From Streptococcus suis (lineage in GTDB: Bacteria > Bacillota > Bacilli > Lactobacillales > Streptococcaceae), in contig NZ_POJD01000195.1 in the NCBI RefSeq assembly GCF_002960445.1, positions 1 through 64,000 on the forward strand: a DNA stretch of 64,000 nt, given 5' to 3'. Position 1 is the first letter of the stretch. Every line of letters starts with the position of its first letter. The notes under the pieces are model-generated. The model did no database searches. It was not told the origin of the DNA and saw nothing but the letters and a program-made list of their open reading frames with translations. Below, one piece after another: positions 1-8,477 of this stretch. The position numbers and the translations under genes are program-made.

Positions 1-342
1 TTACCGTCTGGATCTGTTACAGTCTTACCTGTGAACTCGTATCCTGGGATTGACTTGTTAGGGGTTGTTCCTTCTTCTTGCGGTGCAATTGGAAGACCTG
101 TTTCTTCGTCAACATGGTTTGTTACAACCTTCTTAGCAGGTGTTTCTACTTTGCGGTAGATGTGAGTTGTGTTACCGTCTGGATCTGTTACAGTCTTACC
201 TGTGAACTCGTATCCTGGGATTGACTTGTTAGGGGTTGTTCCTTCTTCTTGCGGTGCAATTGGAAGACCTGTTTCTTCGTCAACGTGGTTTGTTACAACC
301 TTCTTAGCAGGTGTTTCTACTTTACGGTAAACGTATGTTACT
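1..342 (-). repeat. 171-bp in-frame tandem repeat in the surface-protein gene
   Basis: The sequence starting at 1 restarts at 172, a period of 171 bp or 57 codons. The two copies are nearly identical until about 325, where the second diverges into the last MucBP-like unit. Each unit encodes a module containing VVTNHVDEETGLPIAPQ and ending HIYRKVETP. More copies probably continue beyond base 1. Near-identical in-frame units are prone to copy-number change by recombination. Confidence 0.9.
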
Positions 343-3300
343 TCAGTTGTCTTACCACCTACAACAGTACCTGTTTCTGAACCTTCCACACGAACAAGCT
401 CATAAGTTGTACCATCTTCTGTAGTGATAGTGTTTGGCTTGTTGTCTGTTGTGTTGTACTCAGAACCTGGTTTAGCGTTTGTTTCATCGTTTACAGGTGT
501 CTTAATAGGCGTACCGTCTTCAGTGATGTAGTTCACTACAACGTTACCAGCTTTTTCATAAACATAGGTAACTTCTGTTGTACCCTCTGTAACTTTTCCA
601 GTTTCAGGAGCTGATCCAGCTTTCACCTCATCCTTCGGCAAGATATAGTAAACTTCACCAGTTGTATCGTCAATGATTTTCTCTGGTTTGTTATCTCTTG
701 TATCATATGCCGTACCAGTATCTGTTACTTTTGTATCTGTAACATCTTTAGCAATTGGGTTGCCTGCTGTATCTTCATAATGAACAACAACATCACCTTG
801 TACCAACTCGTACACATATGTTACAGTTGTTGTACCTGGTGTAACAGTACCTGTTTCATTTGAAGGAACTGCAGATGGAACAAGTTTGTAGATTTTACCG
901 TCTGCTGTTGTGATGGTATTTGGACGGAGGTCAGTTGTATCGTAATTAGTACCTGTAGATGTTTCTGGAGTGTCTTCTACAGTGCTTGCTGTTTCTTTAC
1001 CAGCATCAGTTACACCTGAAATTGGGTTACCATTTTCATCCACATAGTTAACAATAACGTTACCTTTCACTTCTTTGTAGACGTAAGTTACTTCTGTTGT
1101 CTTACCTGCTTCAACTGCACCAGTTGGAGCATCACCTGAAGCCAAGTTGCTGTCTGCTGCTACTGTACCAACTGGGTAGTCACCTGCTGGAACAAGTTTG
1201 TAGGTCTTACCATCTTTTGCAACAATTGTATCTGGACGGTTGTCCACAAGTGTATCGTAGTTAGAACCTGGTTGTCCGTTTTCAACATCCAATACATCTG
1301 CCTGGATTTCAGTACCATTTACATCTACATAGTTAACATTGACAGAGCCTGCTTTTTCGTATACGTACTTAACTGTTGTTGTTCCTTCTACTACATCTCC
1401 TGTTTCTGCTGCTGAGTCCGATGCAACTTCTTTGTAGTAGTATACTGTTCCGTCTGCTGCTGTAATCTTAGCTGGTTTCTTGTCTAGCGTTGTGTACGCT
1501 GTTCCTACTGAACTGTTTGGTGTGTCTTCTACAGTTGTTTTGTTTTCTGTTTCTGTTCCTGAAATTGGATTTCCTTCTGTATCATAGTATTCTACTACTA
1601 CATTTCCTTTTACTTCTTCGTAGATGTATGTTACTTCGATTGTTTCTCCAGCTTCTACATCACCTGTTTCGTTACCTTTTGTTTTCGCCGGTACTCGTTT
1701 GTATACTTTTCCATCTGCTGTTGTGATTGTTTCTTCTATTTTATCTGTTGTTGTGTAGTCATCTGCTGGGTTATTTTTATCTCCAGGTTTTCCATTTTCT
1801 ACATCTTTCACCGGATCTTTTAATGGCGTTCCATCTTCTAGTTCGTATTTAACTATTACATTTCCTGCTTTTTCGTATACGTACGTTACTTCTGTTGTTC
1901 CTTCAACTACTGTACCAGTTTCTTTAGTTGCATCTTCTGGTTTGATTTCCTTGTAGTAGTAAACATCACCAGTCGCATCTTCAACGATTTTCTCTGGTAC
2001 ACGGTCAGCAGTAGAGTACTCTGTACCTACAAGAGCATCGTTTGTATCAACAACAGGAGAGGCAATCACTTTACCGTCTGTGTTTACATAGTTCACAACA
2101 ACATCGCCATACTTAGGATTTTCTTTGTAGTAAACTACTTCGTTGATGTCTGCGTCAGTTGCAGTTACAGTCTTATCCTTGACTGTTTCTGTCATTGGCG
2201 CATCAGCACCTTCAAGAGTTGTACGGCTTGCTGTATAGCCTGAAACTTCTGGAAGAACATTTCCTTTAAGTGTATCTGTTGTATCTGCTACCCAGTCACC
2301 GTAAGTAATCTCACCAGTTACAAGGTTTACTTGAGCTGGACGAGTGAAGGTTACAGTTTCAGTCTTAACAAGTGGTGTACCTTCTGTTGAACCTTTTGGC
2401 AATACATTACCTGCAGCATCTACAAGAACTGGTGTACCATCTTCATACTTGTACTCAACTGTACGAGTAACTTCTTGAGTTGCTTCCAAGTTTTTAAGAG
2501 TGTCTGGCCATACTGGTGAGTTTGGATCTGTTGGATCTACAGGCTCACCTGGTACAGCAGTCTTAGGAACATCAACGACACGAGGTTTGATGACAACAAG
2601 GAATTCTTGTTTCACAGCTGTATCGTAGTCATAGTCTTGACCAGCGGCTGTTGTGAAGTTGTCAGATACAAGCTCATAACCCTTTTGTTTATACTTGTTA
2701 ATAGTATCTGTCGTTGAATAATTGATATCTGTACCTGGGTTACCTGTCAAGGTACCTGAATCTTCCAAGAAGTCTGTCGCACCTTCAACTTGGTAGCGGA
2801 TGATAGCTTCTTGTGGAACTGGTGTATAAATGTGAGTTGTTTCAGAAACAGTTTGGGCATTGTTATTCAAACTGATAGTATGGTGAATCCCATTCCAAGA
2901 TTTTGGACGTACACCAAGATCTTGATCACCTCCCCACCCACTCGTATCAACCGTCGAACCATCATTCTTACGAGTATCATATTCAAAGGTTATTCGCGAT
3001 GCGTTACCTAGGGCTTCTGGGCGAAGACGAGCAAATGCTAGTGTACCATCTTGTTTCTCGTTAAATTTGATATGGAACCACTGGCTTGTTGAAGTCAAGG
3101 TACTGAAATCAAGCTCTGCTGGATCTGTAATCAAAGTACCACGAACTGGAGTTGGTTGCTTATCCCCTTCTTTGTCTGGATAAATCTTCTCTGTTGAAGC
3201 ATCTACACGATAAACTTCATAGCCAGATGTTAGTAGAGAAGGAAGAAGCTTCAAGTTTGTATTCACTGTACCAACTGGCATGTCATCTGTTACCAAGATT

Positions 3301-5066
3301 GGTAGGAATCCATCTAGATTAGTATCTGTAAAACTCTGTGTACCTGTGTAGTTCGGATCTGCTATGTAGTATGTTTTCTTAATAGTTCCATCTGTACCCA
3401 CAGCTTCAACGATAGTCTTGAACTGTACACCACTTGTAGCAAAACGAGTTACTTCAACGTATGGCTCTGATGGAACTAGAACGACGTTAGATGTTGTTGT
3501 TGTCGTTTCTTTGTAAGTATAACCCGCAAACTCTCTCTTTTCAGACGGTGTTGTATTCAAGTCTGGTGTTGTTAACACCGTATAGGTAGCTAGTTGTTGA
3601 CCATCCTCTGTCTTGTAGACAGTCGTATTAGTGGTTGGTCGGATTAACTTTTGACTGACAGCACTCATTGTGTTGTAAGCCCATTGAATACGAACAACAC
3701 CGAACATATCTTTCGAATCATAGTCTGGATCATATGTGTAGACAAATGGATAGCCTGCACCATGTGTAGTCTTGAAGTAATCAAAATCTACAGCTGTGTT
3801 TGGTTCAACTTTCTTAGTTTCAACAACTGTTCCGTCGTTTGCAACCAACTCTACCAAGAGCTTGCCGTAAAGATCGGTTGGGTTAACAGATGTACGGAAG
3901 TAAGCACCACCTGTTGATTGCCCACCATTTTCTTTAAATGGTGAATATTTATGTGCAACAGCATCAAAATATGCAACAGGTGTATATTGAATTGTCAAAT
4001 AATCTGCAACTTCAGTAGCTTTAAGGGACCCACTAACTTTTGATGTTACAGCTGCACCGTTTGGATCGGACATATCTGGAGTTGCAGTTGTACCTGTTTC
4101 GATAAGGATACCTTCCGCATCACCCACATTTTTTAAATTTGTAGATGATGTTGCAAGTACTACTTGGATATCTTCAGTTCCCAAGAATTTACGCAATTCC
4201 AAGGCCAAGGCTTCTACGTTTGAACGAACAGCATTGATTTGTGCATTAACAGTTTCAAGAGTTGTTACTGAGTCTTTCAAGACTTTAGTTGCTTCACTCG
4301 CTGCTAATTTTGTTGCGTTAGCCGCTGTTTTCAATGCAGTATTATCGCTATCAGATGTAGCAACAAGGCGGTCAGCTTCATCAGACAAAACTTCAGCTTC
4401 TGAGATGTTTTGCTCAAGAACTACTTTAGCTTCAGCAACAGGTGTTTGCGCTGCTGCAGTTTTAGTAGTTGTTGAAGTTGTTGCTGGAGTTGTTGCTGAT
4501 GTAGTAGCTGTTGTCGCTACTGCTTTCTTAACAACTTTCACTGCTACAAGGTTTTCAGCACCTTCTGTTACTTCTTGTGAAGTTGTTTCTACTTGACCTT
4601 CAGCCAATTCATAGCCTTCTGGTAGTTCTGCTACTACTTCAACTGTTGTTTTAGCAGTTGCATCTGTTGTAGTAACTGTAGTTGATTTCACTACTGCGTT
4701 TACAAGGGTGCCATCTTCTAGCACATAGTTCACGATGTAGTTGATGGTTGCTGAACGTTCTGTAGCTGCTACTTCTTTAGGTGTAGCTGCTGGTGCTGTT
4801 GTAGACGCTACTGTTTCGGTAGCTGCTGTCTCAACAGTGGTTACTGGCACAACTTCTGAGCTAGCCTGTGTCGAAGATGTCGCCGTTGTAGAAGCTATCG
4901 CTTCTGATGAAGCAGCTGTCTCTTCCGCTTTTACTGCTTGTCCGCCTGCACCCAGTGCCAAGGACATACCAAGCAATACGCTGGCTGCTCCAAAATGGTA
5001 TTTACGAATCGAGAAATGTTGTCTCGTTCCATACCAGTCAAATGATTTTTTCTTTGCCTTACGCAT
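1..5066 (-). CDS. Giant YSIRK-signal, MucBP-repeat cell-surface protein (5' part; C-terminus outside window)
   Basis: The reading frame is open from the ATG at 5066 to the window edge, giving 1688 codons without a stop. The ATG follows GGGAGGA at good spacing. Residues 1-47 form a YSIRK/GS-type signal peptide (FSIRKYHFGAAS at 18-29, then a hydrophobic core and VKA before EE), which in streptococci directs secretion at the septum and usually goes with a C-terminal LPXTG anchor; that anchor would lie outside the window. Residues about 50-210 are Thr/Ala/Val-rich and stalk-like. Residues about 300-950 are a non-repetitive region I do not recognise. From about residue 986 there are seven MucBP/Mub-like repeats of about 70-90 residues (pattern G-V-V-Y-D-G-PI, GT-Y-T-D-KP, DGK-Y-LV, ETG-V, TEVTYVYE), then at least two 57-residue repeats. 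Probably a mucin- or host-ligand-binding adhesin, by analogy only. It has its own promoter and a long leader. Confidence 0.9.
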   Translation of the reverse strand, partial: MRKAKKKSFDWYGTRQHFSIRKYHFGAASVLLGMSLALGAGGQAVKAEETAASSEAIASTTATSSTQASSEVVPVTTVETAATETVASTTAPAATPKEVAATERSATINYIVNYVLEDGTLVNAVVKSTTVTTTDATAKTTVEVVAELPEGYELAEGQVETTSQEVTEGAENLVAVKVVKKAVATTATTSATTPATTSTTTKTAAAQTPVAEAKVVLEQNISEAEVLSDEADRLVATSDSDNTALKTAANATKLAASEATKVLKDSVTTLETVNAQINAVRSNVEALALELRKFLGTEDIQVVLATSSTNLKNVGDAEGILIETGTTATPDMSDPNGAAVTSKVSGSLKATEVADYLTIQYTPVAYFDAVAHKYSPFKENGGQSTGGAYFRTSVNPTDLYGKLLVELVANDGTVVETKKVEPNTAVDFDYFKTTHGAGYPFVYTYDPDYDSKDMFGVVRIQWAYNTMSAVSQKLIRPTTNTTVYKTEDGQQLATYTVLTTPDLNTTPSEKREFAGYTYKETTTTTSNVVLVPSEPYVEVTRFATSGVQFKTIVEAVGTDGTIKKTYYIADPNYTGTQSFTDTNLDGFLPILVTDDMPVGTVNTNLKLLPSLLTSGYEVYRVDASTEKIYPDKEGDKQPTPVRGTLITDPAELDFSTLTSTSQWFHIKFNEKQDGTLAFARLRPEALGNASRITFEYDTRKNDGSTVDTSGWGGDQDLGVRPKSWNGIHHTISLNNNAQTVSETTHIYTPVPQEAIIRYQVEGATDFLEDSGTLTGNPGTDINYSTTDTINKYKQKGYELVSDNFTTAAGQDYDYDTAVKQEFLVVIKPRVVDVPKTAVPGEPVDPTDPNSPVWPDTLKNLEATQEVTRTVEYKYEDGTPVLVDAAGNVLPKGSTEGTPLVKTETVTFTRPAQVNLVTGEITYGDWVADTTDTLKGNVLPEVSGYTASRTTLEGADAPMTETVKDKTVTATDADINEVVYYKENPKYGDVVVNYVNTDGKVIASPVVDTNDALVGTEYSTADRVPEKIVEDATGDVYYYKEIKPEDATKETGTVVEGTTEVTYVYEKAGNVIVKYELEDGTPLKDPVKDVENGKPGDKNNPADDYTTTDKIEETITTADGKVYKRVPAKTKGNETGDVEAGETIEVTYIYEEVKGNVVVEYYDTEGNPISGTETENKTTVEDTPNSSVGTAYTTLDKKPAKITAADGTVYYYKEVASDSAAETGDVVEGTTTVKYVYEKAGSVNVNYVDVNGTEIQADVLDVENGQPGSNYDTLVDNRPDTIVAKDGKTYKLVPAGDYPVGTVAADSNLASGDAPTGAVEAGKTTEVTYVYKEVKGNVIVNYVDENGNPISGVTDAGKETASTVEDTPETSTGTNYDTTDLRPNTITTADGKIYKLVPSAVPSNETGTVTPGTTTVTYVYELVQGDVVVHYEDTAGNPIAKDVTDTKVTDTGTAYDTRDNKPEKIIDDTTGEVYYILPKDEVKAGSAPETGKVTEGTTEVTYVYEKAGNVVVNYITEDGTPIKTPVNDETNAKPGSEYNTTDNKPNTITTEDGTTYELVRVEGSETGTVVGGKTTEVTYVYRKVETPAKKVVTNHVDEETGLPIAPQEEGTTPNKSIPGYEFTGKTVTDPDGNTTHIYRKVETPAKKVVTNHVDEETGLPIAPQEEGTTPNKSIPGYEFTGKTVTDPDG

Positions 5067-5146
5067 AGAATCCTCCCAAAAAAAATATTCTTGTCAGACA
5101 GATAAGAAAACGCCAATTCCAAACGTAATCTTAATGATGCCGTCTT

Positions 5147-5274
5147 AGTCTTGTTCTAAATTACTTAACTTCTTATGACTCAGCGATAATTGTTTATCTT
5201 CAATGAATCTATATAGGGGAAAATTCAAATGGATACTGCTGTTTCACAAGAGTCAAGTAACTTAGAACAAGACT
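5147..5274 (-). promoter_or_regulatory. Long inverted repeat in the 5' leader of the surface-protein gene
   Basis: Arms at 5147-5170 and 5251-5274 are inverted copies matching at 22 of 24 positions (core TCTTGTTCTAA). Read as the minus-strand transcript, both non-identical positions become G-U pairs, so the RNA could form an uninterrupted 24-bp stem with an 80-nt loop. It lies between the predicted transcription start near 5318 and the ATG at 5066. It may be an mRNA stability or translation-control structure, or the ends of a small decayed element. Confidence 0.6.
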
Positions 5275-5324
5275 GTTCGAATCACGCCCTGCCTTGAACT
5301 AGCCCTAATGAAGGACTACGTACT

Positions 5325-5353
5325 AGAATACCATACCCCCCCCTTATTTGCAA
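5325..5353 (-). promoter_or_regulatory. Surface-protein promoter with a G8 tract in its spacer
   Basis: On the minus strand, -35 TTGCAA (5348-5353) is followed by a 17-nt spacer and -10 TATTCT (5325-5330), preceded by TGG as an extended -10. The spacer contains eight consecutive G (C on the plus strand, 5336-5343). The predicted start near 5318 gives a leader of about 250 nt. No better promoter was found closer to the ATG. Confidence 0.65.
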
Positions 5354-5465
5354 GTAATTTGACATGAATGTGTGCTTTTCTATATTAACCCTACTTATTT
5401 ATAGTAACTTTTCTACAAAACAACGTTCTATTAAGCGCTTCTAAAATGACGTTCAGGAGACAAGA
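5354..5465. other. Non-coding stretch between greA terminator and surface-protein promoter
   Basis: No gene or RNA is recognised here. A palindromic AAGCGCTT core (about 5434-5441) is the only notable motif and loosely resembles the centre of a catabolite-responsive element. It lies about 80 bp upstream of the -35 box, and its significance is doubtful. Confidence 0.4.
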
Positions 5466-5489
5466 AAAGAGAGTCAACTGACCCTCTCC
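5466..5489 (-). terminator. greA terminator
   Basis: Just after the greA stop, the minus-strand transcript can fold AGAG-GTCA against TGAC-TCTCT with a short loop and one bulge, followed by a TTTTC tract. It separates greA from the surface-protein promoter. Confidence 0.6.
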
Positions 5490-5492
5490 ACA

Positions 5493-5975
5493 CTATTTGG
5501 TTTTTTCAACCTTCAAGATTTTCACTTCATAGCTTCCAGCAGGTGTTTCAATCACTGTAACATCTCCTGTTTTCTTACCGATCAAGGCATGACCGATTGG
5601 GCTTTCATTAGAGATCTTGTTGGCAAAGGCATCTGCACCTGCAGCACCAACGATGTGGTAAACTTCTTCTTCTGTTTCGCCAGTTTCTTGAACCGTAACA
5701 GTCTTACCGATAGCTACCTCGTCTGCTGCTACAGCGTCGCTGTTGACAATCTCAGCATAGCGAATCTTTGTTTCGATAATCTTAATTTGACCTTCTACAA
5801 AAGCCTGCTCATCCTTGGCTGCCTCATACTCAGAGTTTTCTGAGAGGTCGCCATAGGAACGAGCGATTTTAATACGCTCTACGATTTCTGGACGACGGAC
5901 AAGCTTTAGCTCTTCCAATTCTTTTTCTAATTTTTCTTTTTCATCCAAGGTCATTGGATAAGTTTTTTCTGCCAT
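5493..5975 (-). CDS. greA: Transcription elongation factor GreA
   Basis: 160-residue protein with the usual GreA length. It restarts backtracked RNA polymerase by stimulating cleavage of the 3' end of the transcript in the secondary channel. The N-terminal coiled coil includes [20 protein letters not shown] followed by [10 protein letters not shown], the conserved tip with acidic residues near 41-48; the C-terminal FKBP-like domain holds [11 protein letters not shown]. The start is placed at 5975 (MAEKTYP) because AAGGAA lies 7 nt upstream; an in-frame ATG two codons earlier sits against the SD and is unlikely. It lies downstream of mltG in the same direction, as in other streptococci. Confidence 0.97.
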   Translation of the reverse strand: MAEKTYPMTLDEKEKLEKELEELKLVRRPEIVERIKIARSYGDLSENSEYEAAKDEQAFVEGQIKIIETKIRYAEIVNSDAVAADEVAIGKTVTVQETGETEEEVYHIVGAAGADAFANKISNESPIGHALIGKKTGDVTVIETPAGSYEVKILKVEKTK

Positions 5976-6013
5976 TTTCATTTCCTTTTCTTTTGTCTTT
6001 ATTTTTCATGAAA

Positions 6014-6045
6014 ACAAAATTATGTGGAAATCCACATAATTTTGT
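6014..6045 (-). terminator. Perfect hairpin between mltG and greA
   Basis: Arms of 15 nt (ACAAAATTATGTGGA and its complement) with a 2-nt loop lie right after the mltG stop. On the minus strand the stem ends in T-rich sequence (TTTTGTTTTC), so it may act as a terminator or attenuator between mltG and greA. Confidence 0.6.
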
Positions 6046-6060
6046 AATACATTTACTAAA

Positions 6061-7866
6061 TTATTCTAGATGGGCATTGACGTATTGGGCAACGTTTTGA
6101 TCATGCTCTTCTTGTGTTTGTGCAAAATAAACAGTACCAGTTGTAACATCTGCCACAAAGTATAGGTAGTCCGTTTTATTGGCATTGAGCACGGCCTCAA
6201 TCGCTGATACGCTTGGGCTGTCCACTGGTCCAGGCATCAAACCTGGGGTCCAGTAGATATTATATGGAGATTCGATAGAAGTGTCAATTGCTGCGTCTTC
6301 AGCAAGGGTTGTTTCCTGTCCTAGTTTGCCTTCTGCGTAGAGAATAGCAATATTGGACTGGAGAGGCATGTCCACGTTGAGACGGTTAATAAAGACGCTT
6401 GCAATATTACGGCGGTCTTCATCTGTAGAGCCTTCTTTTTCAACCAATGAAGCCAATGTCAAGACTTCGTTGACAGTAAGGTTCTTGGCAGCAATCGTTT
6501 CATAGTAGGGTTGCAGACGGTTATCCATAGCTGCAATCATCTGCTCAACTAGCTCTTCGATGGTCGTATCATCAGCATACTCGTAGACAGCCGGGAAGAG
6601 GTAGCCTTCCAATTGATAAAGAACACCGCTATCTACTCCTGGTAGGCTAGCAAATAGTTGTGGGTAGGCAGCTACCATCCGATTGATGAAATCTGGATTG
6701 GTCACTGTCGCCATAAACTCTTCTGATGTGAATGGTGTCTTATCGTTCTTATCTTCTGTCTTGGTATTATTGGTAATAGCCTGTGAGATTTGAGTCAGTG
6801 TATAACCTTCGACGATCAAGATTTTACCTGCCGGCTCTTTCTGAGGAGTCGGAGTCCCACTTTCTTGTAGGGCTTTTGCAATTTCGTCAACCGACATGCT
6901 TTGCTTCAAATTATAATAACCACTTTGGAAGTTATTGTAGCTCTTGATTTTTGAATAGTAATTAAAGACCGTAGCATTCTTCACCAGCTGGTTGTCTACC
7001 AAAATCTTACCGATCTCTAAAGTTGAAGAACCTTCTGGAATTTCAACCTGTACAGCTTCAGTTGCTTTTGCATTCACAGGCTCTAAGCTGGATTTGATCC
7101 ACATATAACCTGCGATTCCAGTCACAACTACCACTACTAGAATCAAGGACATGATTACCGATACGATACGCTTGGCTGCCTTGTCTTGTTTCTTGCGGCG
7201 TTGAAGACTGCTCTTATTCGATAGATTCTTCCTAGATGGCAAGGCTGCTGCAACTACTGGCTGAGCTGACTCTTCCGCAGGCGCTTCATCATTGATCTTT
7301 GAAGCTAGAAGGGTATCTTCTAGGGAGATGATTTCTGTATCACCTGTCACTGCTGAAACATCTTCTACTGGAAAATCAACAAATGTCTCTTCTAAGCTGG
7401 GTTCAACTTCTGCTTCTGGAGTCGCAACTGGTGATGGTTCATTTTCAAAACCAGTCGTATTCGCCGCAACCAATCTTCTCAACTCTTCCAGATTACGTTC
7501 GACTGTATCTTGGGTCACGGGAGACGCAGTTGGTACTTCTTCTTTCTCGACAACAAAATCTTCCGTCTCAGCAATAGGCTCTGATGGGATGATTTCCTCA
7601 ACCTCTTCTTCAAGATTTTCTGGACCTTCCTCTGCCAAATAAGTCTCCGGATAAGTCATTTCTCCAGCTTGAATGGTTTCACTTTGGCTAACTGGTTCAG
7701 CAGGGAATTCTATTTGCTGGTCAACCTTCACTTGGTTTGGTTGTTCCGTCTGACCCTTGATGGCCTGGTCTGCCAAACGTTTTAATTTCAATTCTTCCAA
7801 ATCCCGCAAAATCTGATCGCGAAAACTTGAAGACTGCGTGTTATTTTCATTCGTATCCTTTGTCAC
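6061..7866 (-). CDS. mltG: Endolytic murein transglycosylase MltG
   Basis: 601-residue membrane protein that cleaves nascent glycan strands within peptidoglycan; in streptococci it is tied to peripheral wall synthesis. Residues 1-225 are a cytoplasmic, Glu/Pro/Ser-rich low-complexity extension typical of streptococcal MltG. A basic patch (RRKKQDKAAKR) precedes one membrane segment near 234-257. The YceG/MltG domain follows to the C-terminus with the conserved catalytic motif LASLVEKEG (catalytic Glu near 475). The start codon is GTG at 7866 with AAGGAG 7 nt upstream. Its own promoter lies at 7897-7925, and greA is downstream. Confidence 0.96.
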   Translation of the reverse strand: MTKDTNENNTQSSSFRDQILRDLEELKLKRLADQAIKGQTEQPNQVKVDQQIEFPAEPVSQSETIQAGEMTYPETYLAEEGPENLEEEVEEIIPSEPIAETEDFVVEKEEVPTASPVTQDTVERNLEELRRLVAANTTGFENEPSPVATPEAEVEPSLEETFVDFPVEDVSAVTGDTEIISLEDTLLASKINDEAPAEESAQPVVAAALPSRKNLSNKSSLQRRKKQDKAAKRIVSVIMSLILVVVVVTGIAGYMWIKSSLEPVNAKATEAVQVEIPEGSSTLEIGKILVDNQLVKNATVFNYYSKIKSYNNFQSGYYNLKQSMSVDEIAKALQESGTPTPQKEPAGKILIVEGYTLTQISQAITNNTKTEDKNDKTPFTSEEFMATVTNPDFINRMVAAYPQLFASLPGVDSGVLYQLEGYLFPAVYEYADDTTIEELVEQMIAAMDNRLQPYYETIAAKNLTVNEVLTLASLVEKEGSTDEDRRNIASVFINRLNVDMPLQSNIAILYAEGKLGQETTLAEDAAIDTSIESPYNIYWTPGLMPGPVDSPSVSAIEAVLNANKTDYLYFVADVTTGTVYFAQTQEEHDQNVAQYVNAHLE

Positions 7867-7896
7867 GCTATCGCTCCTTTCACACAGTTACTATAC

Positions 7897-7925
7897 ATTA
7901 TATCTCAAAGGCCTAGGAAATGCAA
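7897..7925 (-). promoter_or_regulatory. mltG promoter
   Basis: Minus strand: -35 TTGCAT (7920-7925), 17-nt spacer, -10 TATAAT (7897-7902), about 30 nt upstream of the mltG start codon. Confidence 0.75.
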
Positions 7926-7940
7926 GAAATTCCCTTTATA

Positions 7941-8423
7941 TCAAGCTTTCCAATACATATCATACCAGGTTTTTCCTCCAAACTGAGATTGTGAAGGGCC
8001 CTGGTCTTCAAATTGATTGATTTGGTAATACTTGATCAGGCTCTCCTTACAGGTCAGGGCAATTCCTTGATAGTTGCCTTGAACAGCTACTTCTTTTAGA
8101 CCCGCAAGCAAGAGGGTGCCTACTCCCTGTCCTTGATAGTTGGGAGCTACTGATAGGCTGGCTATAGCCAGGTGCTGACCTATCGGCAACTGGCCAGACT
8201 CCAGATAGAAAATTTCATCTGTAACTGTGGCAGAAGCCCATGGACTGGCCAGGACAAAGCCTGCTAATTGGCCCGCTTCTTCCATGACCAAGCAAGTCTG
8301 CGACACCTCTTTTAAAAAGGTTTCCAGAACCTGCTCCGAAATTCGTTCTTCTTTGGAAAAATTAGCAGTTTCAAGTTCAAAAACCTGGTCTAGATCCGAT
8401 AATCGAGCAAAACGAATCTCCAT
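7941..8423 (-). CDS. GNAT-family N-acetyltransferase
   Basis: 160-residue single-domain GNAT protein. The acetyl-CoA binding motif A is visible as SVAPNYQGQGVGTLLL (around 95-110), preceded by the ASLSV strand; the C-terminus (KYYQINQFEDQG) fits the usual motif B region. GNAT enzymes transfer an acetyl group from acetyl-CoA to an amine, but the substrate cannot be read from the sequence. The start is set at 8423 because GGGGG lies 6 nt upstream; an ATG two codons earlier overlaps the SD. It follows murC with a 54-bp gap and probably shares its transcript. Confidence 0.88.
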   Translation of the reverse strand: MEIRFARLSDLDQVFELETANFSKEERISEQVLETFLKEVSQTCLVMEEAGQLAGFVLASPWASATVTDEIFYLESGQLPIGQHLAIASLSVAPNYQGQGVGTLLLAGLKEVAVQGNYQGIALTCKESLIKYYQINQFEDQGPSQSQFGGKTWYDMYWKA

Positions 8424-8477
8424 AAACATCCCCCTATATAGCGGAAAAACAGGGGCCAGAGGCCTCCGTCTTTCTTC

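Noticed and set aside
1..342. CRISPR or IS copy at the window start
   Set aside because: The repeats are in frame in a long coding sequence and encode a protein module.
4234..5148. Two Ala/Val/Ser-rich plus-strand frames
   Set aside because: Antisense shadows of the Thr/Ala-rich stalk of the surface protein.
5147..5274. Insertion-sequence remnant
   Set aside because: Inverted ends exist, but I see no transposase fragment and no flanking target duplication; the G-U bias favours an RNA structure. Kept open as an alternative.
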